DNA of 64,000 bases. Source: Acanthopleura granulata (lineage: Eukaryota; Mollusca; Polyplacophora; Chitonida; Chitonidae). The stretch spans positions 1-64,000 of the forward strand of contig JABBOT010000083.1 of NCBI GenBank assembly GCA_016165875.1, given 5' to 3'. Positions within the stretch are counted from its first letter, which is position 1. The number at the start of each line of letters is the position of its first letter. Positions 1 to 8,701 of this stretch are shown here, piece after piece. The translations under genes and the position numbers were made by a program. The notes under the pieces were generated by a model that was not told the DNA's origin, made no database searches, and was given only the letters and a program-made list of their open reading frames with translations.

Positions 1-111
1 CTGTATAAAGGAAGACGGCATCTCAAATTGGAACCATAGAGAGATGATTTCAGCCTCCTCCACGCCACAAGAAAAACACAGAAAAACAAAGAAGAAAAAC
101 AAAGAAAAATC

Positions 112-132
112 GTGAAATTCAATAGATTTCAC
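112..132 (+). repeat. Middle dyad, 7-bp perfect arms (ATAGATTTC subtype)
   Basis: In the subtype with AATAGATTTCAC in place of AAATGCCTTCAC, arms GTGAAAT and ATTTCAC pair perfectly around the 7-nt centre TCAATAG. The subtype usually occurs with a GCCTCCTCC 5' segment, AGGAAGAATAAATAC and TGTGCAAAT. Copies include 1-232, 1188-1419, 3081-3312, 5160-5391, 14159-14390, 16268-16499, 23313-23544 and 39248-39479. Confidence 0.75.
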
Positions 133-473
133 ATGAGGAAAGGAAGAATAAATACGTTGGTTCTACGTCATAGCCTACAGTTTAGTATGCAAATTTGCAG
201 GGCCCATGATGCGGAAAAGGGCTTTATAGGCCCTGTATAAAGGAAGACGCCATCTCAAATTCGAAGCATAGAGAGATGATTTCAGTCTCTTCCACACCAC
301 AAGAAAACACAGAAAAACAAAGAAAAAAAACAAAGAAAAGCAAAGAAAAATCGTGAAATTCAAATGCCTTCACATGAGGAAAGGAAAAATAAATACGTTG
401 GTTCTACGTCATAGCCTACAGTTTAGTATGCAAATTTGCAGGGCAGATGATGCGGAAAAGGGCTTTATAGGCC

Positions 474-944
474 CTGTATAAAGGAAGACGGCATCTCAAT
501 ATGGAACCATACAGAGATGATTTCAGTCTCTTCCACACCACATGGAAAACACAGAAAAACAAAGAAAAACAAAGAAAAAACGTGAAATTCAAATGCCTTC
601 ACATGAGGAAAGGAAAAATAAATACGTTGGTTCTACGTCATAGCCTACAGTTTAGTGTGCAAATTTGCAGGGCCCATGATGAGGAAAAGGGCTTTATAAG
701 CCCTGTATAAAGGAAGACGGCATCTCAAATTGGAACCATACAGAGATGATTTCAGTCTCTTCTGCACCACAAGGAAAACACAGAAAAACAAAGAAAAAAA
801 ACAAAGAAAAACAAAGAAAAATCGTCAAATTCAAATGCCTTCACATGAGGAAAGGAAAAATAAATACCTTGGTTCTACGTTATAGCCTACAGTTTAGTAT
901 GCAAATTAGCAGGGCCCATGATGCGGAAAAGGGCTTGATAGGCC
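474..944 (+). repeat. Monomer pair shared with 20480-20950
   Basis: A 229-bp and a 242-bp copy have the same distinctive markers as the pair 20,006 bp downstream: CTCAATATGGAACC, CACATGGAAAACAC, TGTGCAAAT with CATGATGAGGAAAAG, and then CTTCTGCACC with CGTCAAATTC. The pair is evidence of long-range duplication or exchange within the array. The copies part company in the second monomer of each pair: the upstream one continues with TACCTTGGTTCTACGTTAT, the downstream one with TACGTTGGTTCTACGTCAT. Confidence 0.8.
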
Positions 945-1893
945 CTGTATAAAGGAAGACGGCATCGCAAATTGGAACCATAGAGAGATGATTTCAGTCT
1001 CTTCCACACCACATGGAAAACACAGAAAAACAAAGAAAAAAAAACAAAGAAAAACAAAGAAAAAACGTGAAATTCAAATGCCTTCACATGAGGAAAGGAA
1101 AAATAAATACGTTGGTTCTACGTCATAGCCTACAGTTTCGTATGCAAATTTGCAGGGCCCATGATGCTGAAAAGGGCTTTATAGGCCCTGTATAAAGGAA
1201 GACGGCATCTCAAATTGGAACCATAGAGAGATGATTTCAGCTTCCTCCACGCCACAAGAAAAACACAGAAAAACAAAGAAGAAAAACAAAGAAAAATCGT
1301 GAAATTCAATAGATTTCACATGAGGAAAGGAAGAATAAAAACGTTGGCTCTACGTCATAGCCTACAGTTTAGTGTGCAAATTTGCAGTACCCATGATGCG
1401 GAAAAGGGCTTTAGAGGCCCTGTATAAAGGAAGACGGCCTCTCAAATTCGAAGCATAGAGAGATGATTTCAGTCTCTTCCACACCACAAGGAAAACACAG
1501 AAAAACAAAGAAAAAAAACAAAGAAGAAAAAAGAAAAAACGTGAAATTCAAATGCCTTCACATGATTAAAGGAAAAATAAATACGTTGGTTCTACGTCAT
1601 AGCCTAGAGTTTAGTATGCAAATTTGCAGGGCCCATGATGCGGAAAAGGGCTTTATAGGCCCTGTATAAAGGAAGACGGCATCTCAAATTGGAACCATAG
1701 AGAGATGATTTCAGTCTCTTCCACACCACAAGAAAAACACAGAAAAACAAAGAAGAAAAACAAAGAAAAATCGTGAAATTCAAATGCCTTCACATGAGGA
1801 AAGGAAGAATAAATACGTTGGTTCTACGTCATAGCCTACAGTTTAGTATGCAAATTTGCAGGGCCCATGATGCGGAAAAGGGCTTTATAAGCC

Positions 1894-2596
1894 CTGTATA
1901 AAGGAAGACGGCATCTCAAATTCGAACCATAGAGAGATGAATTCAGTCTCTTCCACACCACAACAAAAACACAGAAAAACAAAGAAAAAAAACAAAGAAA
2001 AACAAAGAAAAATCGTGAAATTCAAATGCCTTCACATGAGGAAAGGAAAAATAAATACGTTGGTTCTACGTCATAGCCTACAGTTTAGTATGCAAATTTG
2101 CAGGGCCCATGATGCGGAAAAGGGCTTTATAACCCCTGTATAAAGGAAGACGGCATCTCAAATTGGAACCATAGAGAGATGATTTCAGCCTCCTCCACAA
2201 CACAAGAAAAACACATAAAAACAAAGAAAAAAAACAAAGAAAAACAAAGAAAAATCGTGAAATTCAATAGATTTCACATGAGGAAAGGAAAAATAAATAC
2301 GTTGGTTCTACGTCATAGCCTACAGTTTAGTGTGCAAATTTGCATAGCCCATGATGCGGAAAAGGGCTTTATATACCCTGTATAAAGGAAGACGGCATCT
2401 CAAATTCGAAGCATAGAGAGATGATTTCACTCTCCTTCACACCACAAGAAAAACAAAGAAAAACAAAGAAAAAACGTGAATTTAAAATGCCTTCACAAGA
2501 GGAAAGGAAAAATAAATACGTTGGTTCTACGTCATAGCCTACAGTTTAGTATGCAAATTCGCAGGGCCCATGATGCGGAAAAGGGCTTTATAGGCC
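1894..2596 (+). repeat. Monomer trio shared with 18381-19083 and 24237-24939
   Basis: The lengths 242, 242 and 219 repeat at the three places. The middle copy carries CACATAAAAAC, CATAGCCCATG and TTATATACC. The last copy is short and carries GTGAATTTAAAATGCC with TCACAAGA. The boundary variant TTATAACCCCTG before the middle copy is shared by 2136 and 18623, which links those two most closely. Confidence 0.75.
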
Positions 2597-2655
2597 CTGT
2601 ATAAAGGAAGACGGCATCTCAAATTGGAACCATAGAGAGATGATTTCAGTCTCTT

Positions 2656-2715
2656 CCACACCACAAGAAAAACACAGAAAAACAAAGAAAAAAAACAAAG
2701 AAAAACAAAGAAAAA
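2656..2715 (+). repeat. A-rich T-free tract with ~10-bp subrepeats (representative)
   Basis: Sixty bases have no T on the plus strand. They are built from short units such as CAAAGAAAAA and CACAGAAAAA. Consecutive runs of 4-8 A are spaced about 10 bp apart, close to one helical turn. Every monomer has this tract, and most monomer length variation lies here. The 252-bp copy at 57926-58177 has one extra 10-bp unit compared with its partner at 61485-61726. In-phase A-tracts are known to bend DNA, so curvature is expected; I infer it rather than measure it. Confidence 0.9.
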
Positions 2716-2717
2716 TC

Positions 2718-2738
2718 GTGAAATTCAAATGCCTTCAC
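2718..2738 (+). repeat. Middle dyad, 5-bp arms (common subtype)
   Basis: Arms GTGAA and TTCAC flank an 11-nt centre just downstream of the A-rich tract. This is the common middle segment. A second subtype (see 112-132) extends the arms to 7 bp. A third subtype reads TGTAAAATTAAAATGCC and largely loses the left arm. Confidence 0.7.
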
Positions 2739-2793
2739 ATGAGGAAAGGAAAAATAAATACGTTGGTTCTACGTCATAGCCTACAGTTTAGTA

Positions 2794-2805
2794 TGCAAAT
2801 TTGCA
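2794..2805 (+). repeat. 12-bp perfect palindrome TGCAAATTTGCA
   Basis: TGCAAATTTGCA equals its own reverse complement. It recurs at the same place in a large share of monomers, for example 188-199 in the first copy. Variants mostly hit the right half (AAATTCGCA, AAATTAGCA, AAATGTGCA, AAATCTGCA), while the left half is more often kept. That bias is by eye, not counted. Confidence 0.85.
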
Positions 2806-2848
2806 GGGCCCATGATGCGGAAAAGGGCTTTATAGGCCCTGTATAAAG
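2804..2848 (+). repeat. Overlapping inverted repeats across the monomer junction
   Basis: Two 7-bp perfect inverted repeats overlap. CAGGGCC (2804-2810) pairs with GGCCCTG (2835-2841). CTTTATA (2828-2834) pairs with TATAAAG (2842-2848). The segment GGCCCTG is both an arm of the first and the whole loop of the second. The order is left arm 1, left arm 2, right arm 1, right arm 2 with no linker in the last three. Both full stems therefore cannot form together on one strand; they are alternatives. The junction is the arbitrary monomer boundary used here. Confidence 0.75.
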
Positions 2849-3553
2849 GAAGACGGCATCTCAAATTGGAACCATAGAGAGATGATTTCAGTCTCTTCCA
2901 CACCACAAGAAAAACACAGAAAAACAAAGAAGAAAAACAAAGAAAAACAAAGAAAAAACGTGAAATTCAAATGCCTTCACATGAGGAAAGGAAAAATCAA
3001 TACGTTGGTTCTACGTCATAGCCTACAGTTTAGTATGCAAATTTGCAGGGCCCATGATGCGGAAAAGGGCTTTATAGGCCCTGTATAAAGGAAGACGGCA
3101 TCTCAAATTGGAACCATAGAGAGATGATTTCAGCCTCCTCCACGCCACAAGAAAAACACAGAAAAACAAAGAAGAAAAACAAAGAAAAATCGTGAAATTC
3201 AATAGATTTCACATGAGGAAAGGAAGAATAAATACGTTGGCTCTACGTCATAGCCTACAGTTTAGTGTGCAAATTTGCAGGGCCCATGATGCGGAAAAGG
3301 GCTTTATAGGCCCTGTATAAAGGAAGACGGCCTCTCAAATTCGAAGCATAGAGAGATGATTTCAGTCTCTTCCACACCACAAGGAAAACACAGAAAAACA
3401 AAGAAAAAAAACAAAGAAAAACAAAGAAAAACGTCAAATTCAAATGCCTTCACATGAGGAAAGGAAAAATAAATACGTTGGTTCTACGTCATAGCCTACA
3501 CTTTAGTATGCAAATTTGCAGGGCCCATGATGCGGAAAAGGGCTTTATAGGCC

Positions 3554-3740
3554 CTGTGTAAAGGAAGACGGCATCTCAATATGGAACCATACAGAGATGA
3601 TTTCAGTCTCTTCCACACCACATGGAAAACACAGAAAAACAAAGAAAAACAAAGAAAAAACGTGAAATTCAAATGCCTTCACCTACAGTTTAGTATGCAA
3701 ATTTGCAGGGCCCATGATGCGGAAAAGGGCTTTATAGGCC
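3554..3740 (+). repeat. Truncated monomer, 187 bp, 42-bp deletion
   Basis: This copy resembles 474-702 but jumps from ATGCCTTCAC (ending at 3682) straight to CTACAGTTTAG (from 3683). Forty-two bases are missing, from ATGAGGAAAGG through CTACGTCATAGC. The ACGTCA element is lost, while the octamer, palindrome and junction dyad stay. It is the shortest uninterrupted copy in the window. Confidence 0.9.
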
Positions 3741-4917
3741 CTGTATAAAGGAAGACGGCATCTCAAATTGGAACCATAGAGAGATGATTTCAGCCTCCTC
3801 ACGCCACAAGAAAAACACAGAAAAACAAAGAAGAAAAACAAAGAAAAATCGTGAAATTCAATAGATTTCACATGAGGAAAGGAAAAATAAATACGTTGGT
3901 TCTACGTCATAGCCTACAGTTTAGTGTGCAAATTTGCAGGGCCCATGATGCGGAAAAGGGCTTTATAAGCCCTGTATAAAGGAAGACGGCATCTCAAATT
4001 GGAACCATACAGAGATGATTTCAGCCTCCTCCACGCCACAAGAAAAACAAAGAAAAAAAACAAAGAAAAACCAAGAAAAATCGCGAAATTCAAATGCCTT
4101 CTCATGGTCAAAGGAAAAATAAATACGTTGGTTCTACGTCATAGCCTACAGTTTAGTATGCAAATTCGCAGGGCCCATGATGCTTAAAAGGGCTTTATAG
4201 GCCCTGTATAAAGGAAGACGGCATCTCAAATTCGAACCATAGGGAGATGATTTCAGTCTCTTCTGCACCACAAGGAAAACACAGAAAAACAAAGAAAAAA
4301 AACAAAGAGAAACAAAGAAAAATCGTGAAATTCAAATGACTTCACATGAGGAAAGGGAAAATAAATACCTTGGTTCTACGTTATAGCCTACAGTTTAGTA
4401 TGCAAATTAGCAGGGCCCATGTTGCGGAAAAGGGCTTGATAGGCCCTGTATAAAGGAAGACGGCATCGCAAATTGGAACCATACAGAGATGATTTCAGTC
4501 TCTTCCACACCACATGGAAAACACAGAAAAACAAAGAAAAAAAAACAAAGAAAAACAAAGAAAAAACGTGAAATTCAAATGCCTTCACATGAGGAAAGGA
4601 AAAATAAATACGTTGGTTCTACGTCATAGCCTACAGTTTAGTATGCAAATTTGCAGGGCCCATGATGCGGAAAAGGGCTTGATAGGCCCTGTATAAAGGA
4701 AGACGGCATCGCAAATTGGAACCATACAGAGATGATTTCAGTCTCTTCCACACCACATGGAAAACACAGAAAAACAAAGAAAAACAAAGAAAAAACGTGA
4801 AATTCAATAGATTTCACATGAGGAAAGGAAGAATAAATACGTTGGTTCTACGTCATAGCCTACAGTTTAGTGTGCAAATTTGCAGGGACCATGATGCGGA
4901 AAAGGGCTTTATAGGCC

Positions 4918-6809
4918 CTGTATAAAGGAAGACGGCCTCTCAAATTCGAAGCATGGAGAGATGATTTCACTCTCTTCCACACCACAAGGAAAACACAGAA
5001 AAACAAAGAAAAAAAACAAAGAAAAACAAAGAAAAAACGTGAAATTCAAATGCCTTCACATGAGGAAAGGAAAAATAAATACGTTGGTTCTACGTCATAG
5101 CCTACAGTTTAGTATGCAAATTTGCAGGGCCCATGATGCGGAAAAGGGCTTTATAGGCCCTGTATAAAGGAAGACGGCATCTCAAATTGGAACCATAGAG
5201 AGATGATTTCAGCCTCCTCCACGCCACAAGAAAAACACAGAAAAACAAAGAAGAAAAACAAAGAAAAATCGTGAAATTCAATAGATTTCACATGAGGAAA
5301 GGAAGAATAAATACGTTGCTTCTACGTCATAGCCTACAGTTTAGTGTGCAAATCTGCAGGGCCCATGATGCGGAAAAGGGCTTTATAAGCCCTGTATAAA
5401 GGAAGACGGCATCTCAAATTCCAAGCATAGAGAGATGAATTCAGTCTCTTCCACACCACAACAAAAACACCGAAAAACAAAGAAAAAAAAGCTAGAAAAA
5501 CAAAGAAAGAACGTGAAATTCAAATGCCTTCACATGAGTAAAGGAAAAATAAATACGTTGGTTCTACGTCATAGCCTACAGTTTAGTATGCAAATTTGCA
5601 GGGCCCATGATGCGGAAAAGGGCTTTATAAGCGCTGTATAAAGGAAGACGGCATCTCAAATTCGAAGCATAGAGAGATGATTTCAGTCTCTTCCACACCA
5701 CAAGAAAAACAAAGAAAAACAAAGAAAAAAAAAAAGAAAAAATATAAAATTAAAATGCCTTCACATGAGGAAAGGAAAAATAAATACGTGGGTTCTACGT
5801 CATAGCCTACAGTTTAGTATGCAAATTCGCAGGGCAAATGATGCGGAAAAGGGCTTTATTGGCCCTGTATAAAGGAAGACGGCATCTCAAATTCGAAGCA
5901 TGGAGAGATGATTTCAGCCTCCTCCACGCCACAAGAAAAACACAGAAAAACAAAGAAAAAAAACAAAGAAAAACAAAGAAAAATCGCGATATTCAAATGC
6001 CTTCACATGAGGAAAGGAAGAATAAATACGTTGGTTCTACGTCATAGCCTACAGTTTAGTATGCAAATTTGCAGGGCTCATGATGCGGAAAAGGGCTTTA
6101 TAGGAACTGTATAAAGGAAGACGGCATCTCAAATTGGAACCATACAGAGATGAGTTCAGCCTCCTCCACACCACAAGAAAAACACATAAAAACAAAGAAA
6201 AACAAAGAAAAATCGTGAAATTCAATAGATTTCACATGAGGAAAGGAAGAATAAATACGTTGGTTCTACGTCATAGCCTACAGTTTAGTGTGCAAATTTG
6301 CAGGGACCATGATGCGGAAAAGGGCTTTATATACCCTGTATAAAGGAAGACGGCCTCTCAAATTGGAACCATAGAGAGATGAGTTCGGTCTCTTCCACAC
6401 CACAACAAAAACACAGAAAAACAAAGGAAAAAAACAAAGAAAAACAAAGAAAAAACGTCAAATTCACATGCCTTCACATGAGCAAAGGAAGAATAAATAC
6501 GTTGGTTCTACGTCATAGCCTACAGTTTAGTATGCAAATTTGCAGGGCCCATGATGCGGAAAAGGGCTTTATAAGCCCTGTATAAAGGAAGACGGCATCT
6601 CAAATTGGAACCATACAGAGATGATTTCAGCCTCCTCCACGCCACAAGAAAAACAAAGAAAAAAAACAAAGAAAAACAAAGAAAAATCGCGAAATTCAAA
6701 TGCCTTCACATGATCAAAGGAAAAATAAATACGTTGGTTCTACGTCATAGCCTACAGTTTAGTATGCAAATTCGCAGGGCCCATGATGCGGAAAAGGGCT
6801 TTATAGGCC
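4918..6809 (+). repeat. 8-monomer higher-order unit, copy 1 (1892 bp)
   Basis: Eight monomers of 242, 232, 242, 231, 242, 229, 242 and 232 bp make up the unit. Each monomer is recognisably different: the third has AAAAGCTAGAAAAAC, the fourth AAATATAAAATTAAAATGCC and GCAAATGATG, the fifth CGCGATATTC, and the seventh CAAAGGAAAAAAAC with CAAATTCACATGCC. The same order recurs 1892 bp downstream. Private or copy-3-shared variants include GAAGCATGGAGAGATG, TTGCTTCTACG, AAACACCGAAAAAC and TAAGCGCTG. Confidence 0.93.
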
Positions 6810-8701
6810 CTGTATAAAGGAAGACGGCCTCTCAAATTCGAAGCATAGAGAGATGATTTCAGTCTCTTCCACGCCACAAGGAAAACACAGAAAAACAAAG
6901 AAAAAAAACAAAGAAAAACAAAGAAAAAACGTGAAATTCAAATGCCTTCACATGAGGAAAGGAAAAATAAATACGTTGGTTCTACGTCATAGCCTACAGT
7001 TTAGTATGCAAATTTGCAGGGCCCATGATCCGGAAAAGGGCTTTATAGGCCCTGTATAAAGGAAGACGGCATCTCAAATTGGAACCATAGAGAGAAGATT
7101 TCAGCGTCCTCCACGCCACAAGAAAAACACAGAAAAACAAAGAAGAAAAACAAAGAAAAATCGTGAAATTCAATAGATTTCACATGAGGAAAGGAAGAAT
7201 AAATACGTTGGTTCTACGTCATAGCCTACAGTTTAGTGTGCAAATCTGCAGGGCCCATGATGCGGAAAAGGGCTTTATAAGCCCTGTATAAAGGAAGACG
7301 GCATCTCAAATTCGAAGCATAGAGAGATGAATTCAGTCTCTTCCACACCACAACAAAAACACAGAAAAACAAAGAAAAAAAAGCTAGAAAAACAAAGAAA
7401 AAACGTGAAATTCAAATGCCTTCACATGAGTAAAGGAAAAATAAATACGTTGGTTCTACGTCATAGCCTACAGTTTAGTATGCAAATTTGCAGGGCCCAT
7501 GATGCGGAAAAGGGCTTTATAAGCCCTGTATAAAGGAAGACGGCATCTCAAATTCGAAGCATAGAGAGATGATTTCAGTCTCTTCCACACCACAACAAAA
7601 ACAAGGAAAAACAAAGAAAAAAAAAAAGAAAAAATATAAAATTAAAATGCCTTCACATGAGGAAAGGAAAAATAAATACGTGGGTTCTACGTCATAGCCT
7701 ACAGTTTAGTATGCAAATTCGCAGGGCAAATGATGCGGAAAAGGGCTTTATTGGCCCTGTATAAAGGAAGACGGCATCTCAAATTCGAAGCATGGAGAGA
7801 TGATTTCAGCCTCCTCCACGCCACAAGAAAAACACAGAAAAACAAAGAAAAAAAACAAAGAAAAACAAAGAAAAATCGCGATATTCAAATGCCTTCACAT
7901 GAGGAAAGGAAGAATAAATACGTTGGTTCTACGTCATAGCCTACAGTTTAGTATGCAAATTTGCAGGGCTCATGATGCGGAAAAGGGCTTTATAGGCCCT
8001 GTATAAAGGAAGACGGCATCTCAAATTGGAACCATAGAGAGATGAGTTCAGCCTCCTCCACACCACAAGAAAAACACATAAAAACAAAGAAAAACAAAGA
8101 AAAATCGTGAAATTCAATAGATTTCACATGAGGAAAGGAAGAATAAATACGTTGGTTCTACGTCATAGCCTACAGTTTAGTGTGCAAATTTGCAGGGCCC
8201 ATGATGCGGAAAAGGGCTTTATATACCCTGTATAAAGGAAGACGGCCTCTCAAATTGGAACCATAGAGAGATGAGTTCGGTCTCTTCCACACCACAACAA
8301 AAACACAGAAAAACAAAGGAAAAAAACAAAGAAAAACAAAGAAAAAACGTCAAATTCACATGCCTTCACATGAGCAAAGGAAGAATAAATACGTTGGTTC
8401 TACGTCATAGCCTACAGTTTAGTATGCAAATTTGCAGGGCCCATGATGCGGAAAAGGGCTATATAAGCCCTGTATAAAGGAAGACGGCATCTCAAATTGG
8501 AACCATACAGAGATGATTTCAGCCTCCTCCACGCCACAAGAAAAACAAAGAAAAAAAACAAAGAAAAACAAAGAAAAATCGCGAAATTCAAATGCCTTCA
8601 CATGATCAAAGGAAAAATAAATACGTTGGTTCTACGTCATAGCCTACAGTTTAGTATGCAAATTTGCAGGGCCCATGATGCGGAAAAGGGCTTTATAGGC
8701 C
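6810..8701 (+). repeat. 8-monomer higher-order unit, copy 2 (1892 bp)
   Basis: It has the same eight monomers in the same order and lengths as 4918-6809. Variants that separate it from copy 1 include GAGAGAAGATTTCAGCGTCC in its second monomer, CACAGAAAAAC in place of ACACCGAAAAAC in the third, AACAAGGAAAAAC in the fourth, and GGGCTATATAAGCCC near 8456. The copies are adjacent with no spacer. Confidence 0.93.

Larger units (their letters stand above)
2597..2838 (+). repeat. Reference monomer, 242 bp, commonest length class
   Basis: This copy is close to the apparent consensus and is used here to define parts. Positions 2597-2655 are the 5' segment, with GACGGC, CAAATTGGAACC and GTCTCTTCC. Positions 2656-2715 are the T-free A-rich tract. 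Positions 2716-2760 are the middle segment, which varies by subtype. Positions 2761-2838 are the conserved 3' module, with ACGTCA, ATGCAAAT, GGGCCC, GATGCGGAAAAGGGC and half of the junction dyad. The next monomer (2839-3080) is nearly the same. The start point is arbitrary because the array is continuous. Confidence 0.9.
2771..2848 (+). promoter_or_regulatory. Promoter-like motif cluster: ACGTCA, ATGCAAAT, TATAAAG
   Basis: Within 78 bp lie ACGTCA (2771-2776, a CRE/bZIP-type core), ATGCAAAT (2793-2800, matching the POU octamer) and TATAAAG (2842-2848, TATA-box-like). The octamer-to-TATA gap is 41 bp. Octamer plus TATA is a known arrangement in some vertebrate promoters. The same motifs recur in most copies through homogenisation, so recurrence alone does not prove function. 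Whether the host has POU factors is unknown. Transcription of the satellite is a hypothesis. Confidence 0.25.
1..4917 (+). repeat. Mixed-monomer segment, 21 copies, no local higher-order period
   Basis: Lengths run 232, 241, 229, 242, 243, 232, 242, 232, 242, 242, 219, 242, 242, 232, 241, 187, 231, 232, 242, 243, 229. There is no clear internal higher-order unit, but parts match distant places. Positions 474-944 match 20480-20950, and 1894-2596 match 18381-19083. The 5' end is cut by the window. The segment holds a mix of the CAAATGCC and ATAGATTTC subtypes. Confidence 0.85.

Noticed and set aside
2697..2717. Rho-independent terminator from the A-rich run (minus-strand T-run)
   Set aside because: The T-run on the minus strand follows no GC-rich hairpin, and there are no bacterial genes here.
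2640..2846. Recurrent 68-codon plus-strand reading frame (ATG at +43 of the monomer to TAA at the junction), and 60-70 codon minus-strand frames
   Set aside because: The frame is lysine-rich only because it crosses the A-rich tract. It exists mainly in the 242-bp class and a few others that keep frame, and is broken in 229-, 231- and 232-bp copies. The minus-strand frames are the same tract read as Phe/Leu-rich. There is no sign of frame conservation, so this is a by-product of repetition.
2806..2848. snRNA-type promoter with proximal sequence element
   Set aside because: GGGCTTTATA upstream of TATAAAG looks superficially like the TATA region of U6-type genes, but no proximal sequence element or snRNA body follows.
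4225..4250. tRNA gene or Pol III promoter on the minus strand
   Set aside because: GGTTCGAATTT resembles a B-box in some copies only. The likely A-box region (CTTGTGGTGTGGAAG) does not fit well and no cloverleaf can be drawn.
4204..4260. CENP-B box
   Set aside because: ATTCGAACCATAGAGAG matches the TTCG and the later A of the consensus, but the required CGGG is GAGA. The same holds for the ATTCGAAGC copies.
5392..5633. AAAAGCTAG as a separate inserted element
   Set aside because: It is a one-site variant of the A-rich tract (also at 7284, 9176, 9418, 41368, 42784) with no flanking duplication or length change.
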